NCBI GenBank assembly: GCA_934663775.1
Contig: CAKUKU010000001.1
Coordinates: forward strand, 1 to 64,000
Direction of reading: 5' to 3'
Length of the DNA: 64,000 bases
Source: an uncultured Ellagibacter sp.
Lineage (GTDB): Bacteria > Actinomycetota > Coriobacteriia > Coriobacteriales > Eggerthellaceae
A program made the position numbers and the translations under genes. Shown here piece by piece: positions 30,550 through 41,004 of this stretch. The stretch's first letter is position 1, and the number at the start of each line of letters is the position of its first letter. Below the pieces are notes generated by a model, which was given only the letters and a program-made list of their open reading frames with translations, ran no database searches and was not told the origin of the DNA.

Positions 30550-33138
30550 CTACTTCTTCCGCTTGCGTTCAGCGCGCGAGGGCTTCTTCTTGCCGAAGTC
30601 GGGCGACACGGCCGCATCGTGAGGCGACATCGCGGGAGTCACGCTTGCCGCACCCTCGGCGACAGGCGCGGTCGCCTGCGCCTCACCAGCACCGGCACCC
30701 GCGGCCGCAGCAGCGGGAGCAGCCGTGCCCGGAAGGCGATTGAGGAACCAGCGCTGCACATCGGTGCCGTACTTCTTCTGCAGCTTCTTGAAGCGCGGCT
30801 CGTGGGTCTTCCAGATGACGTAGAGCGGCGTCGCGATGGCGTAGGACGAGTAGCAGCCGCACACAAGGCCGATCGTCATGGCAAGCGCGAAGTCCTTCAG
30901 CGTCTCGCCGCCGAACAGCAGCATCGCCACAACCGGGATGAGCGAGGTGATCGAGGTGTTGAGCGAACGCACCAAAACCTCGTTCACCGAGTGGTTCGCC
31001 ATGGTGGCGAAGGTGCACTTCACCGAGTCGTCCTTCATGTTCTCGTTGATGCGGTGGAACACGACGACCGTATCGTAGAGCGAGTAGCCCAAGATGGTGA
31101 GCAACGCTGCGATGGTGTTCGGCGTGATCTCGCGCCCTACCAGCACATAAACGCCGATGACGATGACGAGGTCGTGCAAAAGCGCAACGACCGCCGTCAC
31201 GCCCATCTTCGGGTCGCGGAAGCGAACCGAAATGTAGGCGATGATCAGCAAAAGCGAGATGAAGAACGCGATTGCCGAGGACTGGATGACGCTCGCGCCC
31301 CAGTCGGGGCCGATCGTGGTGACCTCGAAGCTGTCGGTCGACCAACCGAAGGTGTCGGCCACCTTGTTCGCCGTCACCGTCGCGTCCTCAGCCGACGTCG
31401 TGGTGGTGCGCACGAGGAAGCCCGGTTCGCCATCCGCCGTGGTGGTCTGGATGACCGCGTCGGGCTCGCCCGCCTCGGTGAACGCGTCGCGCATCTGCTC
31501 GGTCGTGACGTCACCCGTCCCGTGGAAGGTGGCCGATGTGCCGCCGACGAACTCAATGCCGAAGTTCATGCCGCGCACACCGATGATGATGGCGACGAGC
31601 ACCATCGCGCAGCAGGCAATGGTGAGGAAAATCTTCTTGAAGCCCAGAAGGTTGATGTCAAGCTTGATGAAGCGCCCGTGCACGTCCTTGCGGGAAGCCG
31701 CCGGCTTCTCGCCCTGGAAGTAAGGCACAGCCTCGATGCAGTCCTCAACGCCCCAGAACTTAGGATGCTTCGCAATGAGCTTCGGGGCGAGAAGGCGGAT
31801 GATCGGCGCCTTGAACAGAAGCATCATGACGATGTCGCACACGATGCCCAGGGCAAGCGTCATGCCGAAGCCCTTAACCGAGGCGCTCGCCAGGAAGAAC
31901 AGCGTGAGGGCGGAAACGAGCGTCACCAGGTCGGCGTCGATGGAGGTCAAGATGCCGTGGCGTACGCCCGTGATGGACGCGGCGCGAACGCTTCTGCCCA
32001 TGCGGATTTCCTCGCGGAAACGCTCGAGCGTCAGGATGGAGGAGTCGGCCGCCATACCGATGGTCAAAACGACGCCGGCGATGCCCGCCATAGAAAGGCT
32101 GAACAGGCCGAACGCAGAAAGCAGCGCGAGGATACCCAGGTAAATCGCCGCGAACACGGCCATCGCCGCCGCGGTGATGATGCCGAGCCCTTCGTAGAAC
32201 ACGAGCAGGTACAGCATGACGACTACCAGGCCGATGAGCGCCACGAGCACGCCGGACTGTAGCGCATCCTGGCCGAGCGTCGGGCCGACGACCTGACTTT
32301 GCGCGTATTCGAAGCTCACGGGCAGCGAGCCGGACTCGAGCACGGTCTTCATCTGCTTGGCGGCGTCGAGGGTATAGCCGCCGGTGATGGAAACGTTGCC
32401 GTCGGAGATGACGGACTGCACGGCGGGGGCGGACTGCACTTCGCCGTCGAGGATGATGACGATCTGGCCCTTGGTGGGGGCGAGGTCTTCAGTTGCCTCG
32501 GCGAAGGCCTTCGTGCCCTCGGAGTCGAGACGCAGGTTGACCGCATAGTCGGTCGAGGTCTGGGAAGCCTGGCCGACGTCAACCTTCTCAAGGTTCGAGC
32601 CGGTGATAATCGGCGTGTACGTGCCCTCTTCGACCTTGAGGTGCTGCACCTCTTCGCTCGGGAAGGAATTGCCGAACGCGTCGGTCACCGTGCCCTGCGT
32701 GCCGTATTGGCCGTTCTGAATCTTCGTCTTCACGTCGGAATCGGTGAAGGAGTCGAGGCGGGCGAATTCCAGCTTGCCCGTCTTGCCGATGGTGTTGAGC
32801 GCTTCTTCAGTGTCGGATAGGCCAGGAATCTGCACAAGGATCTGGTCAGTGTTCTGGATCTGCACGACCGCTTCCGATGCACCGAGCGCGTTCACGCGGT
32901 TCTCGATGATCGAGCGGGAGGCCTCCATGTCGTCTTTGGAGACGTCCGAGCCGTCGTTGTTGTGCGCTGTGAGCACGACCGACAGGCCGCCCTGGATGTC
33001 GAGGCCCTGGTTGATCTTCTCCTGCGGCGGCGTGAACGCAACTATCGAGCCGATGACCAAAAGCGCCATGACTACGAGCAGCCAAACATTGCGCCTATCC
33101 TTGTTATGGTGCTTCTTCTTTTTCTGAGGATCCGCCAT
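30550..33138 (-). CDS. secDF: Fused SecD-SecF protein translocase subunit
   Basis: 862 residues from ATG 33138 (GGAAG upstream). SecD half: TM1 at ~18-36, NQGLDIQGGLSVVLTA at ~43-58, the large periplasmic P1 region, then LGQDALQSGVLVALIGLVVV and four more helices. SecF half begins near 490 with FGIEFVGGTSATFHGTG (~522) and ends with its TM bundle (TPNTIAALLTILGYSLYDTV). SecDF uses the proton gradient to pull exported proteins out of SecYEG. The C-terminal ~60 residues are Ala/Gly-rich and then strongly basic (KKKPSRAERKRKK). A one-chain SecDF is known from several Gram-positive lineages. Long antisense frames here are GC artefacts. Confidence 0.95.
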   Translation of the reverse strand: MADPQKKKKHHNKDRRNVWLLVVMALLVIGSIVAFTPPQEKINQGLDIQGGLSVVLTAHNNDGSDVSKDDMEASRSIIENRVNALGASEAVVQIQNTDQILVQIPGLSDTEEALNTIGKTGKLEFARLDSFTDSDVKTKIQNGQYGTQGTVTDAFGNSFPSEEVQHLKVEEGTYTPIITGSNLEKVDVGQASQTSTDYAVNLRLDSEGTKAFAEATEDLAPTKGQIVIILDGEVQSAPAVQSVISDGNVSITGGYTLDAAKQMKTVLESGSLPVSFEYAQSQVVGPTLGQDALQSGVLVALIGLVVVMLYLLVFYEGLGIITAAAMAVFAAIYLGILALLSAFGLFSLSMAGIAGVVLTIGMAADSSILTLERFREEIRMGRSVRAASITGVRHGILTSIDADLVTLVSALTLFFLASASVKGFGMTLALGIVCDIVMMLLFKAPIIRLLAPKLIAKHPKFWGVEDCIEAVPYFQGEKPAASRKDVHGRFIKLDINLLGFKKIFLTIACCAMVLVAIIIGVRGMNFGIEFVGGTSATFHGTGDVTTEQMRDAFTEAGEPDAVIQTTTADGEPGFLVRTTTTSAEDATVTANKVADTFGWSTDSFEVTTIGPDWGASVIQSSAIAFFISLLLIIAYISVRFRDPKMGVTAVVALLHDLVIVIGVYVLVGREITPNTIAALLTILGYSLYDTVVVFHRINENMKDDSVKCTFATMANHSVNEVLVRSLNTSITSLIPVVAMLLFGGETLKDFALAMTIGLVCGCYSSYAIATPLYVIWKTHEPRFKKLQKKYGTDVQRWFLNRLPGTAAPAAAAAGAGAGEAQATAPVAEGAASVTPAMSPHDAAVSPDFGKKKPSRAERKRKK

Positions 33139-33467
33139 ATGCGTTTTCTTCCTTGCCCTGTTCCCCCGTCGCAAAGCCGTGCGCGACGGAAAATCTGCCA
33201 GTAAACACTAACCCTCACATTTTTGCACAACTGAGCCGCATGAGAAAGCAACTTGCGGCATGTTACAAAAAATTATTCTTAAAGGTAGATAAAATTGCGG
33301 TAAAGAGGCTTGGCAAAACGCCGAAGGGCATCGTCGGCAAGCACCCCATCGTCAGGATGCTTGCATTCCGATGCGAGTGCGCTATGCCGCTGATATCGAA
33401 TCCGGCTTGACCGCCAAGCCGAAAGAGCGCGACCCCAGACGGCGTTGCGCCGACGAAGGGTAAGATT
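33139..33467. other. Divergent intergenic region
   Basis: Separates secDF and the DMT gene. It has an AT-rich stretch (33255-33300) that could hold promoters and a hairpin CGGCTTG-ACCGC-CAAGCCG at 33403-33421. No gene is supported. Confidence 0.5.
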
Positions 33468-34406
33468 ATGCCCATTATTCTCGGATTTTTGGCAGGCGTT
33501 GGCCTGCCCATACAGACGAGCGTAAACACAAGGTTACGAAAAAAAGTTGGCTCCCCCTTCAACGCGGCTCTGGTGTCGTTTCTTGTGGGGTTATTGTTTC
33601 TGTCCGCGTTGTTGCTGGTCACCGGGCAGGGACCGCATATCCCTTTCGCACAGTTGCTGAATGAACCCGCATGGATCTGGATCGGCGGCATTTGCGGTGT
33701 GGTGTTTCTGACGGGAAACATCCTGCTGTTCCCAAAATTAGGCGGAGTGCAGACGGTCGTGCTTCCGGTTCTCGGCCAAATCTTAATGGGATTGGCCATT
33801 GATAATTTCGGGCTGTTCTATTCGCAGCAAACGTCATTGACCGCGTTTCGCATTGCAGGCGCGGTGCTGGTGCTTCTCGGCGTGGTTTTTGTTTCGACGG
33901 CGAAAGAAAGCAAGGCGGAGCGCAGCAACCGGCAAAAATCAGCACCGGCCTCTTTGTGGCTCTGGAGGGCGTTTTCCGTCTTTAGCGGAATGGCGGTTGC
34001 AACCCAAACTGCCGTAAACGGTTACCTTGGAGTAGCGGCGGGTTCCCCGATAAAAGCATCCGTCATCTCGTTCATCGTCGGCATTATCTTGCTGGCAATT
34101 ACCTGCATCGTTATGCGTTTAAAGAACGGGAAGCCAGAGTCAAAGGAAGAGAAACCGACTAAAAACCCCTGGTGGATGTGGATCGGCGGAATCCTTGGCG
34201 GACTATACGTTCTCGCAAATGTCTATCTGTCGAGAATCATAGGAACCGGAATGACGGTTATCATCCTGTTGGTCGGCTCCACGACGGGCGGCATTCTGGT
34301 CGATCATTTTGGGATATTCGAATCTCCGAAAAAGGCAGTTAGCAGGCAGAAGGTACTCGGCGTCCTCACCATGATTCTCGGGGCCGCTGCAATTAAGCTG
34401 CTGTAA
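33468..34406 (+). CDS. DMT-family transporter, DUF606/YdcZ tandem duplication
   Basis: 312 residues with ten predicted helices in two homologous DUF606 halves (1-145 and ~160-312). Each half has the word pattern GFLAGVGLPIQTSVNTRL / GMAVATQTAVNGYLGVAAG, then SPFNAALVSFLVG / SPIKASVISFIVG, and WIWIGGICGVVF / WMWIGGILGGLY. DUF606 proteins often occur as paired small genes; here both halves are in one chain. Membrane protein, substrate unknown. Start ATG 33468 follows GAAGGGTAAGATT. Confidence 0.88.
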   Translation: MPIILGFLAGVGLPIQTSVNTRLRKKVGSPFNAALVSFLVGLLFLSALLLVTGQGPHIPFAQLLNEPAWIWIGGICGVVFLTGNILLFPKLGGVQTVVLPVLGQILMGLAIDNFGLFYSQQTSLTAFRIAGAVLVLLGVVFVSTAKESKAERSNRQKSAPASLWLWRAFSVFSGMAVATQTAVNGYLGVAAGSPIKASVISFIVGIILLAITCIVMRLKNGKPESKEEKPTKNPWWMWIGGILGGLYVLANVYLSRIIGTGMTVIILLVGSTTGGILVDHFGIFESPKKAVSRQKVLGVLTMILGAAAIKLL

Positions 34407-34546
34407 GGGAATCAAGATGAAAGAACAACCCTCGTATAGCAGGTGTATAGCAGGTCAATGAAAGCGCCTTAAACACACCCTATGGTCTAGCGCTATCGTT
34501 AAAAGCACTACCCCAATTCCCACAACTATCCCCATGCAACCAACGC

Positions 34547-34586
34547 GAGCCCCCGCTTTCCCTGGTTGCAGGGGAAGCGGGGGCTC
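34547..34586 (-). terminator. Strong GC hairpin
   Basis: GAGCCCCCGCTT pairs with AAGCGGGGGCTC; an inner CCC/GGG extends it. It lies 22 bp past the stop of the minus-strand membrane-protein operon. T-run is weak. Confidence 0.65.
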
Positions 34587-34607
34587 TAAACGCCGCAGAA
34601 ACACTAC

Positions 34608-35063
34608 TTACGATTGATTGGTCCTCGCAACCAGCCCATCATCCTCCTTATCCGAGGAGTCTCCTTGCTCATTGGAGTCCAGAATAGAGGGGTCCAGAGC
34701 CTGCTCTTGGGCAGAGTCTTTAGCTCCATTCAGATGAAGCGCATCTGTGCTAAGAATGATGTGGGCGAAAGCGCATATAGTCAGGAGACCAGCGAGCACA
34801 AAAAAAGCTGGCAAGGCAATGCTTAGCAAGTCGAAAACATTTTTTGCCGCGTTTGCGCCAAACGCCATAGCTTGATAAGAATCCGAGTAGTAATCAGCCC
34901 CGTATTCTTTTGAGCCCAGATGCGAAACATCCCCACCATAGCCCGCAGGGTAGAACGTTGCATCCTGAGCAATTCCATTTAAGGAAATACCAACCAAAAT
35001 GAAACCAATGCCTATCAGTATTCCAATTATTGGACAGACAAGACTGCGCACATTCCGCTTCAT
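34608..35063 (-). CDS. Two-helix membrane protein, third gene of lipoprotein/TPR operon
   Basis: 151 residues from ATG 35063 (AAAGGA upstream). TM1 at ~10-32 (CPIIGILIGIGFILVGISLN) and TM2 at ~80-105 (LLSIALPAFFVLAGLLTICA) enclose a ~45-residue, Tyr/Gly-rich extracytoplasmic loop. The C-terminal ~45 residues are acidic (NEQGDSSDKEDDG). No family recognised. It follows the TPR membrane protein and the lipoprotein on the same strand, so a common envelope role is plausible. Confidence 0.6.
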   Translation of the reverse strand: MKRNVRSLVCPIIGILIGIGFILVGISLNGIAQDATFYPAGYGGDVSHLGSKEYGADYYSDSYQAMAFGANAAKNVFDLLSIALPAFFVLAGLLTICAFAHIILSTDALHLNGAKDSAQEQALDPSILDSNEQGDSSDKEDDGLVARTNQS

Positions 35064-35158
35064 AATAATCCTTTCTCTTTTGAGTGCTGTCGCTCAGCGC
35101 TTTCGAAGTCAACATCAAAGCAACATGCCAATTACTTTTCTGCGCAAAATGCAAATGG

Positions 35159-36283
35159 CTAGTTAGACACTGTCTTCGTGTCGTAAACCACATTGCACGA
35201 ATACTCATAATTGAAATGAGCGCTATACGCATCATCATATTTGTTATACGAGAGGGCAAACGAACCACCTTGGTATGTCAGTTCAGCATTGTCCTTTTCA
35301 TACAGAGTATCCGGAAGCCCATCGAAAGTTACATCGAATGAGGCTTTATCCTTGGAGGTCTTCACCAGCGAAGACAGCGATGAATAATTAGTGGGATATT
35401 CGAACTCTGCACTTCCTTTATACCGAATCGTCCCATCATCGTTGATGATACAGCTGATTTCGAGCTTGTATTGCCCGGTCATATCGAGGTCCCAGCCCTC
35501 CCAACGATTATCTCCAGCACTCCAATATTGCTTCGTTGAACCAGTTGCCGCCCCAGAATTAATCCAAGTCCCGCATAAGTCAACAATTTGCTGATTGTTC
35601 GAAAGAGTTTTCAGGCGCGATGCCACGCTTATATCCTTATATTCGAAATCTTCAGGAAGCGATTCAAATTTGTCTTGAGCTCTGCCAAGATGACCTTGAT
35701 CATATTCTTTCTCTGCATCAAGCAAATTCAAGGCGTTTTGGCATAACTCAGCTTTTGACGACGCATCTTGATAGTCGCCAGCTTGGAGGAAGGCACTTCT
35801 CGCATCGCTGAGAGAGCCGCTCTCGAAAAGAGCCCGACCTCTTCCATAGAATGCTTCTTTACGACACTCGGCAGAGTCTTCAACATCCAGCCCATCGAGA
35901 CTTGCCAACGCCGCTTCGTAGTCACCGTCGGCAAGAGCAATCATCGCATCGCAATATGAAATATAGTCACCTGCATCGTCTTTGTTCGACTTCGAAAAAC
36001 AATCCTTTGCTTCTTGGTAATTTCCCTGACCCAGGCATTCCATTCCTCTGCCGTATTCATATGAAGGGATGGCGACGAACGCGACAATTAGCCCAATCGC
36101 AATTACCGCAGCAAGACACGCGGAAATGACTGCAACTTTTTTCTTTGGAAAATGCCTCTCTTTTAATTCGGCACCTGCATTTTCCTCTAGCGACTCCTCG
36201 CTCGATTCAGGAGAAACACTCTCCCCAGCATCAACCTCGACCTCTACTGAATCAGACTGACTATCTCTCTCTTCTTCCAACAT
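35159..36283 (-). CDS. Membrane-anchored TPR-like protein
   Basis: 374 residues from ATG 36283 (AAAGGAGAAAGG upstream). An acidic, Ser/Glu-rich cytoplasmic segment (~1-45), one TM helix (VAVISACLAAVIAIGLIVAF, ~49-68), then a TPR/Sel1-like array facing outward: ECLGQGNYQEAKDCFSKS, MIALADGDYEAALASLDG, GRALFESGSLSDARSAFLQA, EYDQGHLGRAQDKFESL. The last ~130 residues look like a beta-rich domain (GTWINSGAATGSTKQYWSAG). Similar TPR-plus-beta proteins are common secreted scaffold proteins in Coriobacteria. Co-directional with a lipoprotein gene 29 bp upstream. Confidence 0.7.
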   Translation of the reverse strand: MLEEERDSQSDSVEVEVDAGESVSPESSEESLEENAGAELKERHFPKKKVAVISACLAAVIAIGLIVAFVAIPSYEYGRGMECLGQGNYQEAKDCFSKSNKDDAGDYISYCDAMIALADGDYEAALASLDGLDVEDSAECRKEAFYGRGRALFESGSLSDARSAFLQAGDYQDASSKAELCQNALNLLDAEKEYDQGHLGRAQDKFESLPEDFEYKDISVASRLKTLSNNQQIVDLCGTWINSGAATGSTKQYWSAGDNRWEGWDLDMTGQYKLEISCIINDDGTIRYKGSAEFEYPTNYSSLSSLVKTSKDKASFDVTFDGLPDTLYEKDNAELTYQGGSFALSYNKYDDAYSAHFNYEYSCNVVYDTKTVSN

Positions 36284-36311
36284 CAACCTTTCTCCTTTCT
36301 TGTTTCCATAT

Positions 36312-36965
36312 CTAGCATTTTCCGAAGCCCAGATCGGAAAGCGTCGCGCCCGTTCCGCTTTCAATCAATATGTCCTTAATCCCTGAAACCAAACTGCGCA
36401 CATCGGAACTGTTGTCGGAAATTAATCCCTTACCCGACGTCGTTGCATGACCATCAATCCGCATACCACCAGCAGAATAGTCATCCCACTTAACTTGAGA
36501 CCCCAAAGAATACGTTCCTAAGTCGAGAACGCCTGTCCCCTTCTCGCTCAAAGATGCATACCCTATATTCGTATTTGCTCGGCCTTGTAGTTCAGCTTCC
36601 GCTTGGTGGTAAGGGATAGAGAGGTCGAGCTCAACAAGCATGCCAGAAGAGCTCACACTTAAATCTGACTCGTATCGGCATTTCAGATTTCCATCTTGCC
36701 TCGCCTCGACAGAAACCTTGTAGTTTTTCCCAGGGTAATCTTTCGTTACCCCACCCTTCTCCCTAGCGTATTCAACAAAGAGCCAGAATCGGCAATCTGC
36801 TTCTTTTAAGCTAATTTCATCAGAGGGCTCAAGGGATTCATACAGTTCAAGCTCTTCTCGGTAAGATCCCTCATCAAATAACTTGTCTGCTTTCGACTCA
36901 TTTGTTGCGCATCCGCTCAGCAAAACGCATAACACCATCGCAAAAACGGCAAGGCAGCGTTTCAT
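36312..36965 (-). CDS. Lipoprotein of unknown function
   Basis: 217 residues. Signal peptide with lipobox: MKRCLAVFAMVLCVLLSGCA, Cys19 the predicted lipidation site. A short TPR-like element follows (KADKLFDEGSYREELELYES). The rest is beta-rich without a recognised motif. First gene of a three-gene minus-strand set with a TPR membrane protein and a small membrane protein. A divergent XRE regulator lies 108 bp away and may control it. The role in the envelope is inferred. Confidence 0.7.
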   Translation of the reverse strand: MKRCLAVFAMVLCVLLSGCATNESKADKLFDEGSYREELELYESLEPSDEISLKEADCRFWLFVEYAREKGGVTKDYPGKNYKVSVEARQDGNLKCRYESDLSVSSSGMLVELDLSIPYHQAEAELQGRANTNIGYASLSEKGTGVLDLGTYSLGSQVKWDDYSAGGMRIDGHATTSGKGLISDNSSDVRSLVSGIKDILIESGTGATLSDLGFGKC

Positions 36966-37028
36966 TACGTCCCCCTAATCACTTCAACTTATCTCAGCAT
37001 CTAGTAGCGAGTTCGTTTGCTAGCTTAG

Positions 37029-37047
37029 ATATCCCAAATTGGGATAT
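37029..37047. promoter_or_regulatory. 19-bp palindrome between lipoprotein operon and XRE gene
   Basis: ATATCCCAA-A-TTGGGATAT, a perfect operator-type palindrome 26 bp before the XRE ATG and in the divergent spacer to the lipoprotein gene. The likely binding site of the XRE protein. Confidence 0.65.
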
Positions 37048-37073
37048 TTTGAATCATAGCATATCGTCAGCGC

Positions 37074-37307
37074 ATGGATATTGAAGCGAACACCATTATT
37101 GGCGCCTTTTTGCGCAGCGCTCGTCGCCGAGAGCAATTGACTCAGAGCGATCTAGCTACTCTGCTGAATAAGCCTCAATCCTATGTGTCAAAAATCGAGT
37201 CGGGAGAACGTAGCCTTCATGTATCTGAGCTATTCGACTATTCAAATGCGCTAAATGTTTCCCCCGAAGATTTAGTTGCAGCAATGCGGGTGTATCTCGA
37301 TAAGTAA
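37074..37307 (+). CDS. XRE-family HTH regulator
   Basis: 77 residues, essentially one HTH_3 domain: FLRSARRREQLTQSDLATLL, then NKPQSYVSKIESGERSLHVS and LFDYSNALNVSPEDL. Such single-domain proteins repress neighbouring promoters. The palindrome at 37029-37047 and the divergent lipoprotein/TPR operon are the obvious targets. No ribosome site is clear before the ATG. Confidence 0.88.
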   Translation: MDIEANTIIGAFLRSARRREQLTQSDLATLLNKPQSYVSKIESGERSLHVSELFDYSNALNVSPEDLVAAMRVYLDK

Positions 37308-37401
37308 TTTAGCGCAACAGGTCAATAATCACTTTCGGGCAATATGCCGTTAATCTCAATCCACCTGTCAACCCGCAGAGTCTGCGAGGGTCGTATGCGG
37401 C

Positions 37402-38673
37402 TTACCGGTGCAAGAGGAAGTCGATGACGTTCACGATTTCTATCCCATCGATATCCGAAGGATAGCTGCCCTCGCCCACCACAACGATTTTGCGATACTC
37501 GTCTCCGATGCGGCGCAGCGAGGCAAGTTCCCGGCGCTGCGTTTCCTCATCCTGCATATTCTCAGTTACCTGAATATACATCTTGCATCGAGGCTTTGTG
37601 GCAACAAAGTCAACCTCGCCTCCACGCAAACGGCCGATCAGAACATCGTAGCCGTCAAACAGCAGCTGGTTGAACACCAGGTTTTCCAACACGCGCCCGG
37701 TATCGGTGCCTCGATAGTTGTCCAGGTAGTTGCGCATGCCGACATCCGCAATATAGTATTTGCCGCCCGTCTTTAGCAGCTCCCGCCCCTTCACGTCGTA
37801 TCGAAGCACGTGACGGAACAGGTACGCCTCCGTAAGCGTCGAGATGTAGAAATCCGTTGTCGCTCGGGTCGCCGATTGCCCGTCGGCCTTCAAAGAACCT
37901 GCGATTTTGTTAATCGATGTTTCGTTGCCGATATTGTCCGCCATAAACGCGCAGATACGCTCGAGGGCCGCTTGGTTGCTAACCGCCCGCAGTCCCTTGC
38001 GCTGAGCGCGCATCATGATATCGCGAACGATTATGGTCTGGTATATGCTGCGCATATAGTCGCGGTGCACCGATTCATCCGGCTCCTGGAAAGCCAGATA
38101 CGGAAAGCCCCCGAACGTGCGATACTGATCGAACAAGTTGGAAAGCGTTGCGAAAGAACCGTCCGCGAAGGAGGCGATATCCGATCCCGTCTTTCCCGCA
38201 GGCTGCCACGTCGCCCCACGAAAATCGAGGTATTCGGCAAACGTCAGCGGCTGCATCGGTATCTCGACATATCGTCCCGAAATGAGCGTTGCAAGCTCGC
38301 TCGACAGCAGAAACGCGTTCGAGCCAGTCACGTAAATATCGCAATCGACATCGACGCGCAAAGCATTGATAGCTTTTTCCCAGTTCTCAACATTTTGCAG
38401 CTCATCGAAAAAGAGGTACACGTGCGGCTGTTCAGCAATGCGGCTTATAACCAGATCGTATAAATCGCGATAGTCGACGATTCCCGCAAGCTCCATCGAT
38501 TCCATTTTGAACGTAAGAAGCCTGCTTTCGGGAACGCCCTGCTGCGCAAGGTGATGACGCATCATGTCAAGCAGCGTCGACTTCCCGCAGCGCCGAATGC
38601 CCGTGATTACCTTAACCAGGTCGGTATCTTGGAATGCGATGAGCTTATCGAGGTACTTTTGTCGCACGATCAT
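37402..38673 (-). CDS. AAA+ ATPase with DUF4143 domain
   Basis: 423 residues. N-terminal AAA_14 domain: Walker A ITGIRRCGKSTLL (~23-35), Walker B VYLFFDELQNV, and sensor VTGSNAFLLSSEL. The C-terminal DUF4143 part holds RTFGGFPYLAF, FYISTLTEAYLFRHVLRYDV, and a restriction-like nuclease fold seen as GEVDFVATKPRCKMYIQVTE. The family is widespread in gut anaerobes; function is poorly known, though nuclease-like residues (E-x-D...Q-V) remain. Two tandem palindromes precede it. Confidence 0.88.
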   Translation of the reverse strand: MIVRQKYLDKLIAFQDTDLVKVITGIRRCGKSTLLDMMRHHLAQQGVPESRLLTFKMESMELAGIVDYRDLYDLVISRIAEQPHVYLFFDELQNVENWEKAINALRVDVDCDIYVTGSNAFLLSSELATLISGRYVEIPMQPLTFAEYLDFRGATWQPAGKTGSDIASFADGSFATLSNLFDQYRTFGGFPYLAFQEPDESVHRDYMRSIYQTIIVRDIMMRAQRKGLRAVSNQAALERICAFMADNIGNETSINKIAGSLKADGQSATRATTDFYISTLTEAYLFRHVLRYDVKGRELLKTGGKYYIADVGMRNYLDNYRGTDTGRVLENLVFNQLLFDGYDVLIGRLRGGEVDFVATKPRCKMYIQVTENMQDEETQRRELASLRRIGDEYRKIVVVGEGSYPSDIDGIEIVNVIDFLLHR

Positions 38674-38708
38674 AAGGCCCTCCGATGTTCTTTAGGACTG
38701 CTCGTAAC

Positions 38709-38787
38709 GATAGTCAAAACTTGCGCGATTTGCAAGTTTTGACTATCGCATCGACAAAATTTGTCGAATTTGCAAATTTTGTCGATG
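38709..38787. promoter_or_regulatory. Two tandem related palindromes before the DUF4143 ATPase gene
   Basis: Palindrome 1: 38709-38724 pairs with 38732-38747 (16 bp perfect). Palindrome 2: 38749-38763 pairs with 38773-38787 (15 bp perfect). Both contain AAAAyTTG...CAArTTTTG cores. They lie between tgt and the ATPase, 36 bp before the ATPase start, so they may be operator sites or hairpins ending the tgt transcript. Confidence 0.6.
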
Positions 38788-38836
38788 GAAGCGGCCGCTC
38801 GACGCCGACAGCCCTCGGTGCCGGGCGGTTTCTGTC

Positions 38837-40745
<1,909 letters not shown>

Positions 40746-41004
40746 GAAAGACCCTTCCCAGAAAAAGGCCGCCCCAACGGGCGGACCGCACATTCGATAC
40801 GAACAACAGTATAAAAGAGTGGAACGCCCCGGCTGCCGAGCGCGACGCCAAACATGCAAAGTGCGGAAAACGAGGGGCGAAAGCATGTGCGTCACGTCTT
40901 TGCAAACATCGAGGTTTGGCGGTTTCGCCAGCGGCGGCACGGGCCGAGTTCGGCCCTGTGCTAGTATCGTTGGGTTGAATTCACGAGGGCGAGAGGAGCC
41001 GCAG

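Noticed and set aside
30070..32262. 730-codon plus-strand open frame opposite secDF
   Set aside because: Composition is Arg/His/Glu-rich nonsense with no motif; it mirrors the codon bias of secDF, whose motifs are intact.
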